Positions 46,676-58,751 of a stretch of 64,000 bases of DNA are shown in pieces. The stretch covers positions 3,749,501-3,813,500 of the forward strand of contig CM063255.1 in assembly GCA_032158295.1 (NCBI GenBank), given 5' to 3'. A program made the position numbers and the translations under genes. Positions within the stretch are counted from its first letter, which is position 1, and each line of letters opens with the position of its first letter. Source of the stretch: Pycnopodia helianthoides. Taxonomy: Eukaryota; Echinodermata; Asteroidea; Forcipulatida; Asteriidae. Under the pieces are notes generated by a model that was not told the DNA's origin, did not search any database, and saw nothing but the letters and a program-made list of their open reading frames with translations.

Positions 46676-46834
46676 ACAGTGTTTACACAAAATAGAAATA
46701 GTCATCAACCCTCAATGCATGATTTAAAAAAAAAAAGTGTGATGGAAATGAACCCGTTTGCACACATAGTTCAGTAGCTCGTCATACATGATTGTTCAAA
46801 GTAGGATACAGTTCTGTTGTAACGGCAGCGCTCG

Positions 46835-47045
46835 TCACTGTATAGCCTGCCCGATATGGGGTAGAGGGTGTGTCCCCCCCCAATGTTCCCATACTATAAC
46901 ACACTATTTTCCTCTTGTATAGAACAACCCCCCCCCTAAAACCCTCAAAAGAATTCCTGAGATTCCAAGCACACAATGAAGAGACAATAGGAGGGGGGGG
47001 GGTACCCTCTGCCCCATATCGAGCACCAATTGCATCACTGCCTTG
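46835..47045. repeat. Fold-back sequence with C/G runs
   Basis: CCCGATATGGGGTAGAGGGT at 46850-46869 pairs with ACCCTCTGCCCCATATCGAG near 47002-47021. A C-run and G-run meet between them. Probably a small inverted-repeat element. Confidence 0.5.
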
Positions 47046-47247
47046 CACCACCGCAGGAATGATGACATCCACACGTACATTTACGCACATGTACGTATGT
47101 ATTGCTGATCTGTGTCCAAGCATAGAGGTAGAATTAGACCTCCATGGTTCAAGCATGGAGGTACATTTACATGTAGAAACCTCCATGGTCCAAGTGAGGA
47201 ACGAGCCTGCATACTAACAATGTACAAGGTGCAATATACAATGTGGG

Positions 47248-49149
47248 CAGTGTTCTAGCCAGAACAAAATTATAGGGGAGGGGCATTTATAAAATGTGAA
47301 ATTTGCGAGCGCGAAGCGCGAAGCGCGAAGCGCGAAGCTTTACGGCGTGGGGTCCGGGGCCCGCTCAAGGGCCCGGGAAAATTTTTACGCTGTAGATGCT
47401 CTCTGGTGCAATCTAGGCCACTCAGAGAAGTTTGTAACCCTTGTAAATTCATCTGAATTATTTTAAACCCAATGCAGAAACTGCATTATAAGTTAGTCCA
47501 CATAATATTTTGTGACCCTTTTTTGTGATAACAAATCTGTAGGCAAATAAATACAAATAAACAGCAAAGTTTTCATTAGGTCATCACTGGTTTTATTGTA
47601 AAATGAAACTGCACATAACTTAGAGAACATAGCTACTGTAAGCGGCTTGACACAATGTACTTTTTCAAAGACTGTTTGCTTGAAAATAGAGCAACATGGT
47701 ACTGTAGCCCATACTCCCGATCCAGATTTTTGCTTTAATTTGTGCTTGCTGCAGAGCTTACAAAGCATACGTAATTTAGAAAATAATAAATCAAAATTCA
47801 ATTAATTTGGTATGAAGAGGTGGTTGTCGCATTTAAAAAAATCTTTGATTATTTTCGATAAATACCTTTACTGTCCATACAGTTACTGTCCATACAGTTA
47901 CAAATGGTTCCATACAAACCTGTTCAATTGTATAAAAAGGTTTATTTAACTCTTTTTCATTTTATAAAAATAAATTAAAAAAATATTTTACGTCGTGGTC
48001 ACGGATTTAATAAGCCGTTTTACAAACTGTTTAAAAAAAAGAAAGAAAAAAAGCCCCCCCCCCAAAAAAAAAACAAATAAAAATAAATAAACCCCACATT
48101 TTGTATTCAATGCTAAGCCTTTTTTCAAAGTCTAAAAATAATTCTGTCTGCTTAAATATATATTTTATGAGATTTTTCATGACAGTCTAATAACAATGGT
48201 GGTGAAATTTTATGGGCTGAAATCTGTGCGATCCCCCGCCGAAACTAAAAGTTTGAAATGCGCAGCATTGCGCATGTGCCAGTACTTTTGCAACGCTTGT
48301 ATGCAATGCAAACTAATACGCACGTGTCCACCATCGCAAGTACACGTTTACACACACACGTGGTCCACCTGTCTGTCTGTCTTTTTGTCCCCTGTAGTAT
48401 AGAATTGACATCCTCCCAAATATCTCCTTTTTTTAAAGGATTCCCTTTTTTGGATCTATTTAGAAAAATAAAATGTCCCCATTAAAAAGCACCCAACAAT
48501 GGCAATTTTGATGTACATAAAAACAAATTGCTCCCGTCCGTCCCCAACCCTCTCCCCTTCCCGAGTCCCTTTCCCCCGCTCTCAAACCATGCTAAAACCC
48601 AGACTTTCCATCGCGCGCGCAGCGCGAGAGCGCCCATGAAAAAAAAACCCAGATTTTGACTGGTGCTTGGCCAGTTTTCAGTGGTAACCTGATTCACGAC
48701 ATGCAGCCAACCTGCACCCACATGGCCATGTGTGACTAGACTAGCTACTGATGATCTGCCGTGCGTTATCTGTTCTGGCAAAGATGTATCGCGTGTGGGG
48801 TGTGTGAGGTTGCGTGTACATGTAGATGTAATTACGTACATGTCGAGTTGGGCAACTTGCTTGCTTACACACATCGATCGTAATCGTTTTGCGGTGTTGG
48901 TGACGACGACGGCGTGATTTGGTAAGCTGACTTATGACGTATGGCATTGCGCTGCAACAATGTTTTGTTACAATATTTAACAAAAAATGTTGATCCACAA
49001 TTTAACACGGAGAAAACGTAAAAAAATAAAATAAAATCAGTTAATATTTTTAAAGCGTATCGATAGCGTATCGGAGGAAAAATAGCGTGTCGTTATTTTT
49101 CGATAGCGTGTCGGCCCGGCACGCTATTTAATGCCTGGCTAGAACGCTG
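47248..49149. mobile_element. hAT-like element, 1.9 kb, non-autonomous
   Basis: Left end CAGTGTTCTAGCCAG, right end CTGGCTAGAACGCTG (inverted, one mismatch). Flanked by AATGTGGG (47240-47247) and AATGTGGT (49150-49157), an 8-bp duplication with one difference, as expected for hAT. Contains a GCGCGAA tandem at 47308-47335 and TCGATAGCGTGTCGGCCCG near the right end. No transposase frame is seen. Confidence 0.75.
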
Positions 49150-49682
49150 AATGTGGTAATGAACTGTACACATTCACGCACCATGTTTATTCATCATTAA
49201 TTATTTCACAGTTTTCTCTTGTTAAAACCCAGCACCACAGCGTCCTCTGTTTATTGCATTCTGAGTAACCGGATTAATTTATACGTATTTAAATCATTTA
49301 TGGAGACAGTTTGTAATGAGGCTGACTAATGGTGGTGTACTAATTATTCAAGGATCTCTGTTGACCCCCTAGACGATAAGACCTGAATATTTGCTGCTAA
49401 GAAGTATGTACTGAAAACATTTGACATACATGTACATTGCAAGTGTACCATGTGCAGCCCATAGTACATTACAGTGTACATGTATGTGTGTTGTGTTAGC
49501 TTAGAGAATACATAGTACTCTAACATTGCCAGCAATGTGAGAACTTCCTTTGTTCTTTTAACTTGTAATGCTCTCCTTAGACTAAAAGCGCACAAACAAT
49601 GCTTTATAAATAATGCTTCACTTCGTATTAGTTTTAGTTCATGCTGGATATGTACAAAAAGTCAGCAGTTTTTCCCAGTTAA

Positions 49683-50063
49683 AGGAACATTACAGAATTG
49701 GTAAGAAGGAACAACTTTTTGTTCACAGATTTACATAAAACTTACACGGTCTAATGATGATGATAGTAGAAAACATCCCTTGAAATATTTCTGTCTGAAA
49801 TGCCATCATGTATTTGATGAGAAATGAATAAACTAATTTTCCGATTGGAGTTTATCGCTCAGTAAGCATTTTATTTGTTCTTTGAATCTATATGATTTGA
49901 ATGCAAATGTGAAATCGGTTTTTCACTATTTTCTCGTGACCCAGATGGCCGATCGATCTCAAACTTCTACAGGTTTGTCAGTTTATGTATATGGTGGATT
50001 ACATAAAGTGCTTACACTGCCAGCAACTGTTTTGTTAGCAAAAAACAATTCTGCAATGTTCCT
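49683..50063. mobile_element. AGGAACATTACAG element with TTAA targets
   Basis: TTAA at 49679-49682 and 50064-50067. Ends AGGAACATTACAGAATTGG and CAATTCTGCAATGTTCCT. Same family as 43278 and 53403. Confidence 0.85.
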
Positions 50064-50067
50064 TTAA

Positions 50068-51114
50068 AGGACCCCTCTTATGAAGAGGACCAGTATTTCT
50101 ACTGGATTCATGTTGGGCACAAAGGCAATAACCAGAAGCATGGAGGCGATTGCCTCCATTGCCTGTGTAAAGTATCGGACCTGTATAAATGTTAAGCCTA
50201 CCAGGCCTGCCTGCAGGCAATTGCCCTCGGTCATTGCCTTGGTGCTCCTTTAAACAATCCAATCAAAAATTTACAATTTCCTCATAGAGGTGGTCTTTAC
50301 AAAGGAGAAAAAGCCTTTGGGCCCCTGCCCTTTCAAAATCAAAGCGTCAGAGGCCTACATTTTTTATATCACTGAAGCAAAACTCCCACTTGGACCCCTG
50401 ATGACTAGAGCACAGAGCTCAAGTCGAATCGTTGAGAATAATAACCGCCCAGCTCTTGTCAGTGCCAACACCTCCGTACAAAAGAGATCACTATGCACAT
50501 GGTGTACTAAAAAAAAGAATTAATTAGGAATATCAAACGCAACACCTGAAGTCCTACAAATCTGTCATTTTAAACACTGCACTAACGGCCAAATATACAC
50601 TTAATCTTAATAACTTCCATTAAAATTTGTCAGTTTCTGCCCACACTAACTACTGTAACACTAGCATGATACATCCCCTCGTCTTGAATACTTTGTTTAG
50701 AAGCCATCAGCAACATTGCCGTAAGCATCGGCATAATTACCAGCCAGCCCCCCCCCCCCCCTGTACACTATCGTCTCTCTGGGTTGTCGTCGTACTTATC
50801 AAAGCACGATGTTGTCGCTGACGTTAATTTCGGTAATGTCTCATCCGTTTAACGTACGCTAAACCTGACGTGGATAATAAGACAAGGGTTAAGGCGCGAC
50901 GCGTAAAAACAGGTCAGTGTGCATGGGTGATTCGCACAAGAGGAGTCCACTTGTAAACAACAATTATCCGACATCGAGGTCGTGGTAAAAATAGTAATGA
51001 TGGAAAGGAAGGAAGATGGAGCAGGCGCGAGAGTTCTGTGGGTGCATTACACAGTGAGTGTACTATGCACTTCAGAATTGGCGATACTCAGTTTTGTATA
51101 AATTTTGTACACTG
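50068..51114. other. Non-coding, partial GGCCTGGAATT repeat
   Basis: Around 50135-50255 words such as GCATTGCCTTGGTGCTCC resemble the 40147-40306 family. The rest is unannotated AT-rich DNA with a C-run at 50749-50760. Confidence 0.4.
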
Positions 51115-51118
51115 TTAA

Positions 51119-51452
51119 AGGTATTGTACGCTTTTGGTAACAGCTCAAAATCAGTGTCCACATTTTGTGTGATTTAAAACATGCATGAACAAACAAACCT
51201 GTGAAAGTTTGAGCTCAATTGGTCATCGAGGTCACGAGAAAATAGTGAAAGAGATCTCTTATGTGTTTTCTGTTTTTTTCAAATTATCGCGCGATAACTA
51301 CTATTGTTTTACTCGTTTCTCAGAAATAATAGCATTTTAGGCAGAAATATTTTAAGGAACCCTTTCTACCATTACTTACTTTAAATCATGTAAGTTATGT
51401 GTGAATCTGTGAACATTGTGTTTTTTGATCTTACCAATAGTGTACATGGCCT
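51119..51452. mobile_element. TTAA element, AGGCCATGTACACT family
   Basis: TTAA at 51115-51118 and 51453-51456. Inverse orientation relative to 44937-45262, sharing AAATTATCGCGCGATAA-like centre. Confidence 0.85.
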
Positions 51453-51456
51453 TTAA

Positions 51457-52413
51457 CAATGACTTGAGTAGACATCGGTGAAAGGGTAGAGCCAAATTAA
51501 ACAATGACTTTGTTAGTGAAGAAGTGAATCTCAAAGCACCTTTTTTCATGAATTTGTGAACAATTTTCTTTTTGAAATGTTACCATGAGGAGTGACAAAT
51601 TGTTCCCATCACTGTGGGTAAAGCATCAAAATTAAATCATGTTGTTTGCACATGACTTAAAAACAATTACAATGCAGTGAATAATTTTCTTTGTCTGGCT
51701 TTGTAAAAAATACAACTCAAATTCAGTTGCTACTCAAAAATAATGATAAACAACTGAACTACTTCCGTGTGTAATAGCATTGAGTGTGCGCACAATTATA
51801 ACTCAGCCAAAATGATGGCAATGTTTTTAACATTGGTTGCTCTGAATGGCCAGTAAACTCCACTGGTCTAAAAATAGTATTGCGCTATTGATATTACAAC
51901 GTAATAATAAACAATCATTGAATCCAACACATACAATGTAGGTGCAGGCAAACAATTGTATCTTAGCATCAGCAGGGGAGATAAACAGTCTACAACTTCC
52001 TTATTGGCAAGTTCAAAGTGCACTTATCCTTCAAAATAGGGACTTGTTTATTTGTTTTCACGACCCTGTACAAATACTTGGTACACTTCTACAGAATTGG
52101 TGTACCAGAAAACTTACCACCACCGACCCCCGTGCATGTGTTGGTCATGCTGTACTTCATGTGGATAATGAAAGTAAAAATTCCAAACCGCTCTGTCACC
52201 AGTCACGTTTAAGTACTCACAATTTGCAAGCTGTGTTGTCAATTTGGTTTCGGTTGGAATTTCAGGTTGTCACAATTTATCAAGTGACAAAAATTGGAAC
52301 TCATCTCCGAACTTCGTATGCGCCGTCCGCATCTCTGGTTGCAGCGTTCACAAAACGGACATTAATACAGAAAATTGCAATCTCAAACACTCGCCTTGAG
52401 GTACAGCACAATG
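51457..52413. other. Non-coding, long spurious frame
   Basis: A 196-codon frame (51942-52532) runs through AT-rich DNA into the next transposon. It has no motif, so I regard it as chance. Confidence 0.5.
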
Positions 52414-52791
52414 CAGGGCTCGAATTTGGGGGAAAAATCCATGAGACCACAGGACTTGTGTCTCAACATTTTTACTGGACCAGATTCAAACTGAGAAAAG
52501 ACTTCCTTGCACAGTTTAAAAATTGCATTTAATTAAACAAGCACTAAGACGAAGAGAAGATTTACCTCATTTTGAGGGTATTAACTATATTTCTAATCAT
52601 TACTCAAAGTCAACATTCGAACATAATTTGTTTCTGTTCACAAGATGTTATACTTTATTTATAGAGTTACATAAAACTGTTATTGAATTGAAAACACAAG
52701 ACCGGCCGGACTTGTCTGGTCACGAGTTTACTGGCCCGATACCAAAATCACTGGCCTCGGGCCTGTGGTCCAGCGTCAAATTCGAGCCCTG
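52414..52791. mobile_element. CAGGGCTCGAATTT element
   Basis: Ends CAGGGCTCGAATTTGG and AAATTCGAGCCCTG. CAATG lies directly on both sides. It is an opposite-orientation relative of 35308-35662. Confidence 0.85.
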
Positions 52792-52911
52792 CAATGCGTA
52801 GTAAGCTTGTCAAAAAGAATACAGTTTTCGTCAATTATAAGTATACATTTTAAAAGTTTTTTTTTTTCTTTGAACATGGGGACGAAGAATTGGCCAGCAC
52901 TCTTCCTTTAA

Positions 52912-53223
52912 CACGTTGACTGCCGGTCATTATATTCGTAGTGCGTTCCCATTTGCCGAGTGCAGTGCGCATGTGCGCATAAGTGCGATGCGCATGCGCG
53001 CATGTACTTTACAAAAAAAAACAATTTTTTTTACATGCACATTCTACATAAGGTCGATTTTCTCACCACTGCCAGAAGCGCATGTGTTGCGTGCTCAGTG
53101 ATGCCAGAGTATTTAAAATAACAATACAAAGCCCCTTATTCTCTACGAGTATACTCGTAGTGGCAGAATCCGTCTAACCTGTTTCTACGAATATAGGCCT
53201 ACTCGTAGGCGGCAGTCAACGTG
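52912..53223. mobile_element. TTAA element with CACGTTGACTGCCG ends
   Basis: Perfect 14-base inverted ends, CACGTTGACTGCCG and CGGCAGTCAACGTG, flanked by TTAA at 52908-52911 and 53224-53227. Inside lies the palindrome TACGAGTATACTCGTA at 53144-53159. A piggyBac-type origin is possible. Confidence 0.85.
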
Positions 53224-53402
53224 TTAAGAAGTATAGGTCATTTCTTAATTGTGGGATGAACGAACAGTTGTGTCAGTCATACTTGTTGTGTCAACGGTGT
53301 CAACAGGGTTCATGTTGCAGGTTCATGTACAATGCATGAATGTCTTCTTTCTAGTGCAGGTGATGCTGGGTTTAACTGATGTGATGCAGGGCTCACCCTT
53401 AA

Positions 53403-53771
53403 AGGAACATTACAGAATCGGTTTTTGCTAACAAAACAGTTGCTAGCGGTGTAAGCACTTTATGTAATCCACCATATAGGCCCCTACATAAACTGACAAA
53501 CCTGTAGAAGTTTGAGATCAATCGGCCATCTGGGTCAACGAGAAAATAGTGAAAAACCGATTATACATTTGCATGAAATCATATAGATTCAACAAATGAA
53601 TAAAACGCTCACTGAGCGATAAACTCCAATCGGAAAATTAGTTTATTCATGGCATTTCAGACAGAAATATTTCAAGGGATGTTTTCTACTATCATCATCA
53701 TTAGACCGTGCAAGTTTAATGTAAAAAGTATATTTTACAAGTTTTTTTCTTACCAATTCTGTAATGTTCCT
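53403..53771. mobile_element. AGGAACATTACAG element with TTAA targets
   Basis: TTAA at 53399-53402 and 53772-53775. Ends AGGAACATTACAGAATCGG and ATTCTGTAATGTTCCT. Confidence 0.85.
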
Positions 53772-53775
53772 TTAA

Positions 53776-53909
53776 AGGCAGGATATACTTTTGGCAAATT
53801 GTCTAAGACAAGTATCCTCATGTGGTGTATGTTTTGTATCATCAGCAGCTCTCAGGTGCTCCTTATCTGATGTAGTTCTTGAGTAAATACCGAAAAGTAT
53901 CCACTGCCT
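53776..53909. mobile_element. AGGCAGGATATACTTTTGG element
   Basis: 134 bp with ends AGGCAGGATATACTTTTGG and CCGAAAAGTATCCACTGCCT. Shares the TTAA at 53772-53775 with the preceding element and ends at TTAA 53910-53913. Confidence 0.8.
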
Positions 53910-53913
53910 TTAA

Positions 53914-54245
53914 CACTAGCCGGGTGTACATTGTCTAGTAGTCATGGTACAGTAGTAGTAAAAAATGCTACAGGCTAGTAAACACCATTTCTCAAACTAG
54001 CCCTGTGGGCTACTCAAAACTGTGCAATCTAATTGTTTAAAGTGCTCATATTTCGTCCTTTTCAGATGTGACTACTGTATTACATTTTTGAAATTTGTTT
54101 TAATTTTGAGTGTGGGAGTGTATCATTTGACCATTAAACTAGTGTTATTGCTATCATTAACAGAAAGATACATTTGTGACAATACATCGAAATGTAGGCT
54201 ACTTAAACTTCCAGGTGGCAAGTAAAATGCACAGTTTACTAGCTC
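53914..54245. mobile_element. CAGGCCTTGCGCTT-family fragment, reversed
   Basis: GGTGGCAAGTAAAATGCACA and CTAGCCCTGTGGGCTACTC are reversed relative to 35668 and 42497. Its outer ends are not complete. Confidence 0.6.
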
Positions 54246-54654
54246 GGTGGGTTACTTTAAAAACAGAAAAAGTGCTAGGGATGTACATGTGTGTACGTAG
54301 AATTGTTTTTATTAGTTTAGATTTTTAACTTGCCAATCCTGTTCTTTTTATACATGTAGGTTTCTGTCAAGCAGTGAGAGAAAACAAAACACAGTCCACA
54401 AAAAACAATAACATCTTTATTTTATTTTATTTTTGATTAGAAATTTATCAGAGTGGAATAAAACAGAGAAGCCAGCGAAGAAGAATGATGCAGATGTGTT
54501 ACAAGCGACCAGCTCCCAAGCCCAGATGATGATGTGACAGCATAAATAAACGTTAGCCGAAGGCATCTCAGCGACACAACAACATTGACGGGGGAAAAAC
54601 AAGCGGGGAGGTGTCAGTGAGAGTTCACAACCCAGTAGTACAAGACAGAGAGAG

Positions 54655-54692
54655 ACGGACAGAGAGAAAGAGAGAGAGAGAGAGAGAAAGAG
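54655..54692. repeat. (GA)n tract in presumed 5' UTR
   Basis: GA/CT-type simple repeat upstream of the IRS-like ATG. It makes an Arg-Glu run in the upstream open frame, which I do not count as coding. Confidence 0.7.
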
Positions 54693-54739
54693 TTGGGGTC
54701 AGCCGCACCAGTAGATGTGGAACTGTCGCAAGAATAACC

Positions 54740-54820
54740 ATGACGTCTCAGAAGGAGAACATACCTGGGCCGGGAGACGGCTCCGATATCGTCAAGAGTG
54801 GCTACTTAAAGAAATTAAAG
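54740..54820 (+). CDS. IRS1: Insulin receptor substrate-like first coding exon
   Basis: The ATG at 54740 begins 27 codons, MTSQKENIPGPGDGSDIVKS then GYLKKLK, directly followed by a consensus donor GTAAGACAG at 54821, phase 0. SGYLKKLK is the first strand of a PH domain and matches the start of the insect IRS protein chico, where the PH domain also lies at the extreme N-terminus. IRS proteins are cytoplasmic adaptors: PH and PTB domains bring them to insulin/IGF receptors, and tyrosine motifs recruit PI3K and Grb2. Only this exon is in the window; I found no continuation of the PH domain in the remaining 9 kb, so the first intron is longer than that. An upstream in-frame ATG at 54611 exists, but the sequence between is GA-repeat rich and probably 5' UTR. 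Another PH-domain protein cannot be excluded. Confidence 0.6.
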
Positions 54821-57320
54821 GTAAGACAGTGTGTTAAAAAAAAATGATGAGGCTTCTGATGATCCTGAAGGGCTTAAAAAGCTCAGATACATAATGCGGG
54901 GAATTATGAGAGACAATTGCCTGCCGAGTGACCGAGGTGAAACTGGTCGAGGCTTTGAGATCTTACTGTCAGGGGACCTGGATCTAGGTTTGTAGCTTGA
55001 CACAACGTGTAGGGCCTATACATTAGAGCTGCCAACTCTCCCTGATTCTGCAGAAAGTTCCCTGAAAATAAAACCTATCTTTTCGTGTTCTGATGGACAG
55101 ATTTGATAATCGGCCTAATTTGTGGGAAACTTTTATCTCTATTATGTTGAATGTAATGTATTTCTAAATATTCTCCCTCATTTTACAAAATCTCTGTGAT
55201 ACATGTAGTTTAAATATGCAAACGTTGACAGCTCTGGTAGTTCATGTACAGTAATAGTCTCTTTGGGTCCTACCAAAAAGAACCAGTGCTGTAACACTCG
55301 ATAACAGCTAGTGTGTGCTTCAATACTGGAGGGGAGTGTGGTGTAAACATGTATTTAAAAAAATGTATCTGTAATTAGCTGTTGTGAACTGCTTAACTTA
55401 AGACCAAAATGACCCATGGTATAAATGGACAAAATTGTTATTGGCCTCACATGCTTTGCAGTTGGCTCCTACACATGTAGGGCCATCAGGGCACAGCTCC
55501 TCTGTTGATGGGAACACTACAGTCTTTGAGGAAAATGTAAATTTGTGTTAGAACTTTGCAAATGGCACCGCAGGAAAAAGCACAGGGCACCACCATCGTC
55601 CACAGCAATTGCTGAGGGTACCATGGGTTAATTTGAGACCTGGCCTCATGTTTCGACCCTGGCTGGAGTCTATTCTCAAAGGCTAATAACCACACAACAC
55701 GCACTACATACATCTTCAGTAAATTATGCAAAGTTGTAAAATGTAAGAAGTGGTTTTTGAGGGTTTTTTTTGCGACGTTGAAAATGCTTGTTGAGTGACT
55801 TTCCAAACTGCCCTTCATTATCAGGCATGCAACTTTTCCTCGGATCAGCTGATTTCCTCTCTTTTTATTCTCAGTTTTACCATTCAAAATTAAAATTACT
55901 GTACAAAATCATTGAAATTTTGTAATTTCCTCTTTTTTGGTGAAGTTACAGTTGCATGCCTGATTATTGTACAACTGCCTTGTCCCTGCATTAGTAGGAA
56001 GGTGAAGGTCTGCTAAGGGTACCCTTAGTGCAAGGACGGTAATATCATGCTGTGGATGCTTTGTTAGATTCACAGGTTGCCAATCGTGGGTGGGTTTTAA
56101 TAATCAATTGATGAGTTGAGGCTACCGTGTAACAATAACATGCTTGTATTGTCACAACCTCTATCTATAGAGAGATACCAAGCAAGAAGAGAAGCAAGCA
56201 ATAAAAACCACCATGGGAAAGAAAACAGTGGGGTGGATGTTTGAAACGTGGGTTGTGGCAATAGACTGTATTGAATAACCCCTTTGTTGCTATGAAAGTC
56301 GCCATCTTGTAGGGCAAATCGTATGCGCGTCTAAACGCGTACATCAATGAAGCACGCAGCGCGTAGCGCTCCTGATTTGATTTCTACGGCACACGTACGC
56401 ACACGTACACGCACACACTCACAGACGCCATGTTGTAGAGCAGGTTTTTGAATGGTGACGTCTTATTCAATACGGTCTATACCTTGGGTGAAAAATTCAA
56501 ATGAATCCTGGCTCAGTCATATTGAGTAATGTACATTTAGTACAAGGGTTTCCTAATTACATACATGTAGCAATTGAAACCTGAGGGAGCTTGATGGCCT
56601 TGAGTTGTTTAGCACAAAGACCAGGGTTCACAATAAAGGTTTCACTGGAATAGAAATCTTTTCTAGGCCAGCATATTTTGTTATCTTTTTTGCGGACTTT
56701 TTGAAATTATACAGCTGTTAAATTATTTTTATTATTATTATTTATTTGTCATCATAACAACAAACATGTAGCCTACTGATAATAGAAACTGTATTCGTCC
56801 ATAGACTGCATTCAATCATGCAATACAACATGTAATGTAAACAAGTGCACAATTGTGTTTGGAAAAACCACTTGACTTGCCAGACCAAGTGCTAAAAGTA
56901 AATCCTAAACTGCTCTCTGGCCAGTGGTCTAGTGGTGGGTATTTCAAGCCCAGAAAAACTGCTAAGCACCTGACGTACAGTTTACTACGATCGCCGAGCA
57001 CCAACAAGTTACATGTTACAGGTATACGCCTTAAAACTTCCCCATAGACTTTAAGGGTTTCCAATGGAAGTGCCCTTTACAAAATGAAAATGGCCTTGCC
57101 CTCTCCAAGATGAAATGCCAGGCCTGTCAGTGTCAACCCAATTTTTTCGAGACAATTTCCCAGAAAAATCGACCAAGTGTGAAAGTTAGTTTTGCTCTGT
57201 TTTAAAAGTGTAGTTTTTGTACCTGTGGCTTGAAGAAGGTGCATCAACTGAGCTCCTTCATGTCCTTCAGCCTAAAACTTTGAGCTTAGATGCAGATGTT
57301 ACATACATGTACATGTACCT
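54821..57320 (+). other. Start of intron, few features
   Basis: An open stretch at 54842-54991 is discussed as an observation. The rest is AT-rich with CA/CG-alternating tracts (56392-56420) and AT microsatellite-like words at 56727-56744. Frames to 133 codons lack motifs. Confidence 0.4.
57059..57125. repeat. GGCCTGGAATT-family 3' part
   Basis: CCAATGGAAGTGCC, AATGGCCTTGCCCTCTCCAA and ATGCCAGGCCTG match 40240-40306. Confidence 0.65.
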
Positions 57321-57962
57321 GGGCCCAATATCATAGAGCTGCCTAAAGGTAGAGTCATAGATTGGAAACTACTCCAACAAATTAATTACCTTCAAAACTT
57401 ACTTGGTAACAAGCACTGCAGCTGTTACCAAGTTACCAGAGCATACTGATCGAAACGTTGAGTCGTTAACTACCGGTTCTTTTCAGAACCAACAGTTACT
57501 CAAAAAAGATTTTAACATGGTGTTACCGCAAACCTCTCTTAGTTATACTCCCACCATGCAAAGCTTCAAATCCTACTTAGTAACTGCAGCTGTTGATGGT
57601 ATAAACTATTTTGAGAAAGGGTTCCCTTCGAAGTAATATGGTTACGATAGTTTTTCACCCAAAAACATTTGATCCTGAGAAACATTTTTTGTTCATGAAT
57701 CATCTCTCAGATTTCTGAGGGCTGGTGATACATGTGGTTTTCAAATGCTGCAGCCAGACATGCGATTGGTACCCGCTGTCACCTCACTAAGGATGGATTT
57801 GTCATTCTTGTAAAAAACAGTTTTTTGCTGTATTCAGCTGAAACTTTTACATGTGACTTTTGTGTTATCTTTCTTTATAATTTTGGCTATAAATTATAAA
57901 TCAACAAAAAACAATCTATGACCCTACATTTACCTTTAAGCAGTTCTATGAAATTTGGACCA
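57321..57962. mobile_element. GGGCCCAATATCATAGAG ends, complex inside
   Basis: GGGCCCAATATCATAGAGCT at the left and GCAGTTCTATGAAATTTGG at the right are the family ends. The 640-base span is longer than other copies and includes GATCGAAACGTTGAGTC and ACTTACTTGGTAAC-type words from other families. It is probably a nest. Confidence 0.45.
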
Positions 57963-58555
57963 GACTTGACTTCTGATGAACATTGGCATAATGTTTGATA
58001 AGCTCACCTGGGATTTGATCAATTTCAGTTCATTTTTCACCTGTTACAGCTGAGAGAGTCCTGATTGAAATCGATGTTTTTTTTTCTTCCAGTGACATGA
58101 ACAACTTTGTACATTTAATTCAAAATAAAAAAAGTAAGGAAAAAAAGGAACAAAATCAGACTTGAAAATTGATCAAAAAGTATAGATCTTTTAATCAGGG
58201 CCATGTGCTTGTGATGTACATGTAATGTAATGTTGTGTGCTCTTCCTGTGTAGTTGGAAACGCTGGAATCGACTGTAATTTTTCATCCGGCAGGATCTTA
58301 CAAGATTTAAATTATCCTCTGGAGTTATTAATGTAATGAAAGAAAGTCAGAATTGGAAAATGATCGCGGAATCCATCAAGGAACCTTGCATTGCAGGAAA
58401 CTTTGCAAATTGAACGAACATTAATCGGATGAATTTACAACGTCAGGGCCATCAAAGATGTCATTGGACAGTTGTATATATTTGTAGATAACTATATTAC
58501 AAAGTAACGAACACAATTAAGAACCAAACATGGGATGAGAGAAAAATCAAACGGT

Positions 58556-58624
58556 CCTCATTGGGATTTGAACCCAAGACCCCTGACACTCTGGGCAGAT
58601 GCTCTACCAACTGAGCTATGAGGC
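58556..58624 (-). repeat. tRNA-like sequence, SINE head or pseudo-tRNA
   Basis: On the minus strand: acceptor-like GCCTCAT, A-box TAGCTCAGTTGGTAGAGC, B-box TTGGGTTCAAATCCCAA, closing ATGAGG. The D-arm, T-arm and acceptor pair well, but the anticodon arm (TCTGCCCAGAGTGTCAG) pairs poorly. I therefore prefer a tRNA-derived SINE or pseudogene to a working tRNA. Confidence 0.55.
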
Positions 58625-58751
58625 ACAGCGGTATACTCCCTCAGGTTTCTCCTAAAAACCACATTTAGATTACAAAGTGTAAGAGACGGATGATTTTTTG
58701 AAATATAGATGACTGAAGTCAACTGTCTACCATGGGAGGGTTTTGGCCATT

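Noticed and set aside
51942..52532. 196-codon plus-strand frame
   Set aside because: It starts at GTG in AT-rich DNA and runs into a transposon end; no motif seen.
58556..58624. Functional tRNA gene
   Set aside because: The anticodon arm pairs badly and similar tRNA-like heads occur in SINE remnants here, so a pseudo-tRNA is more likely.
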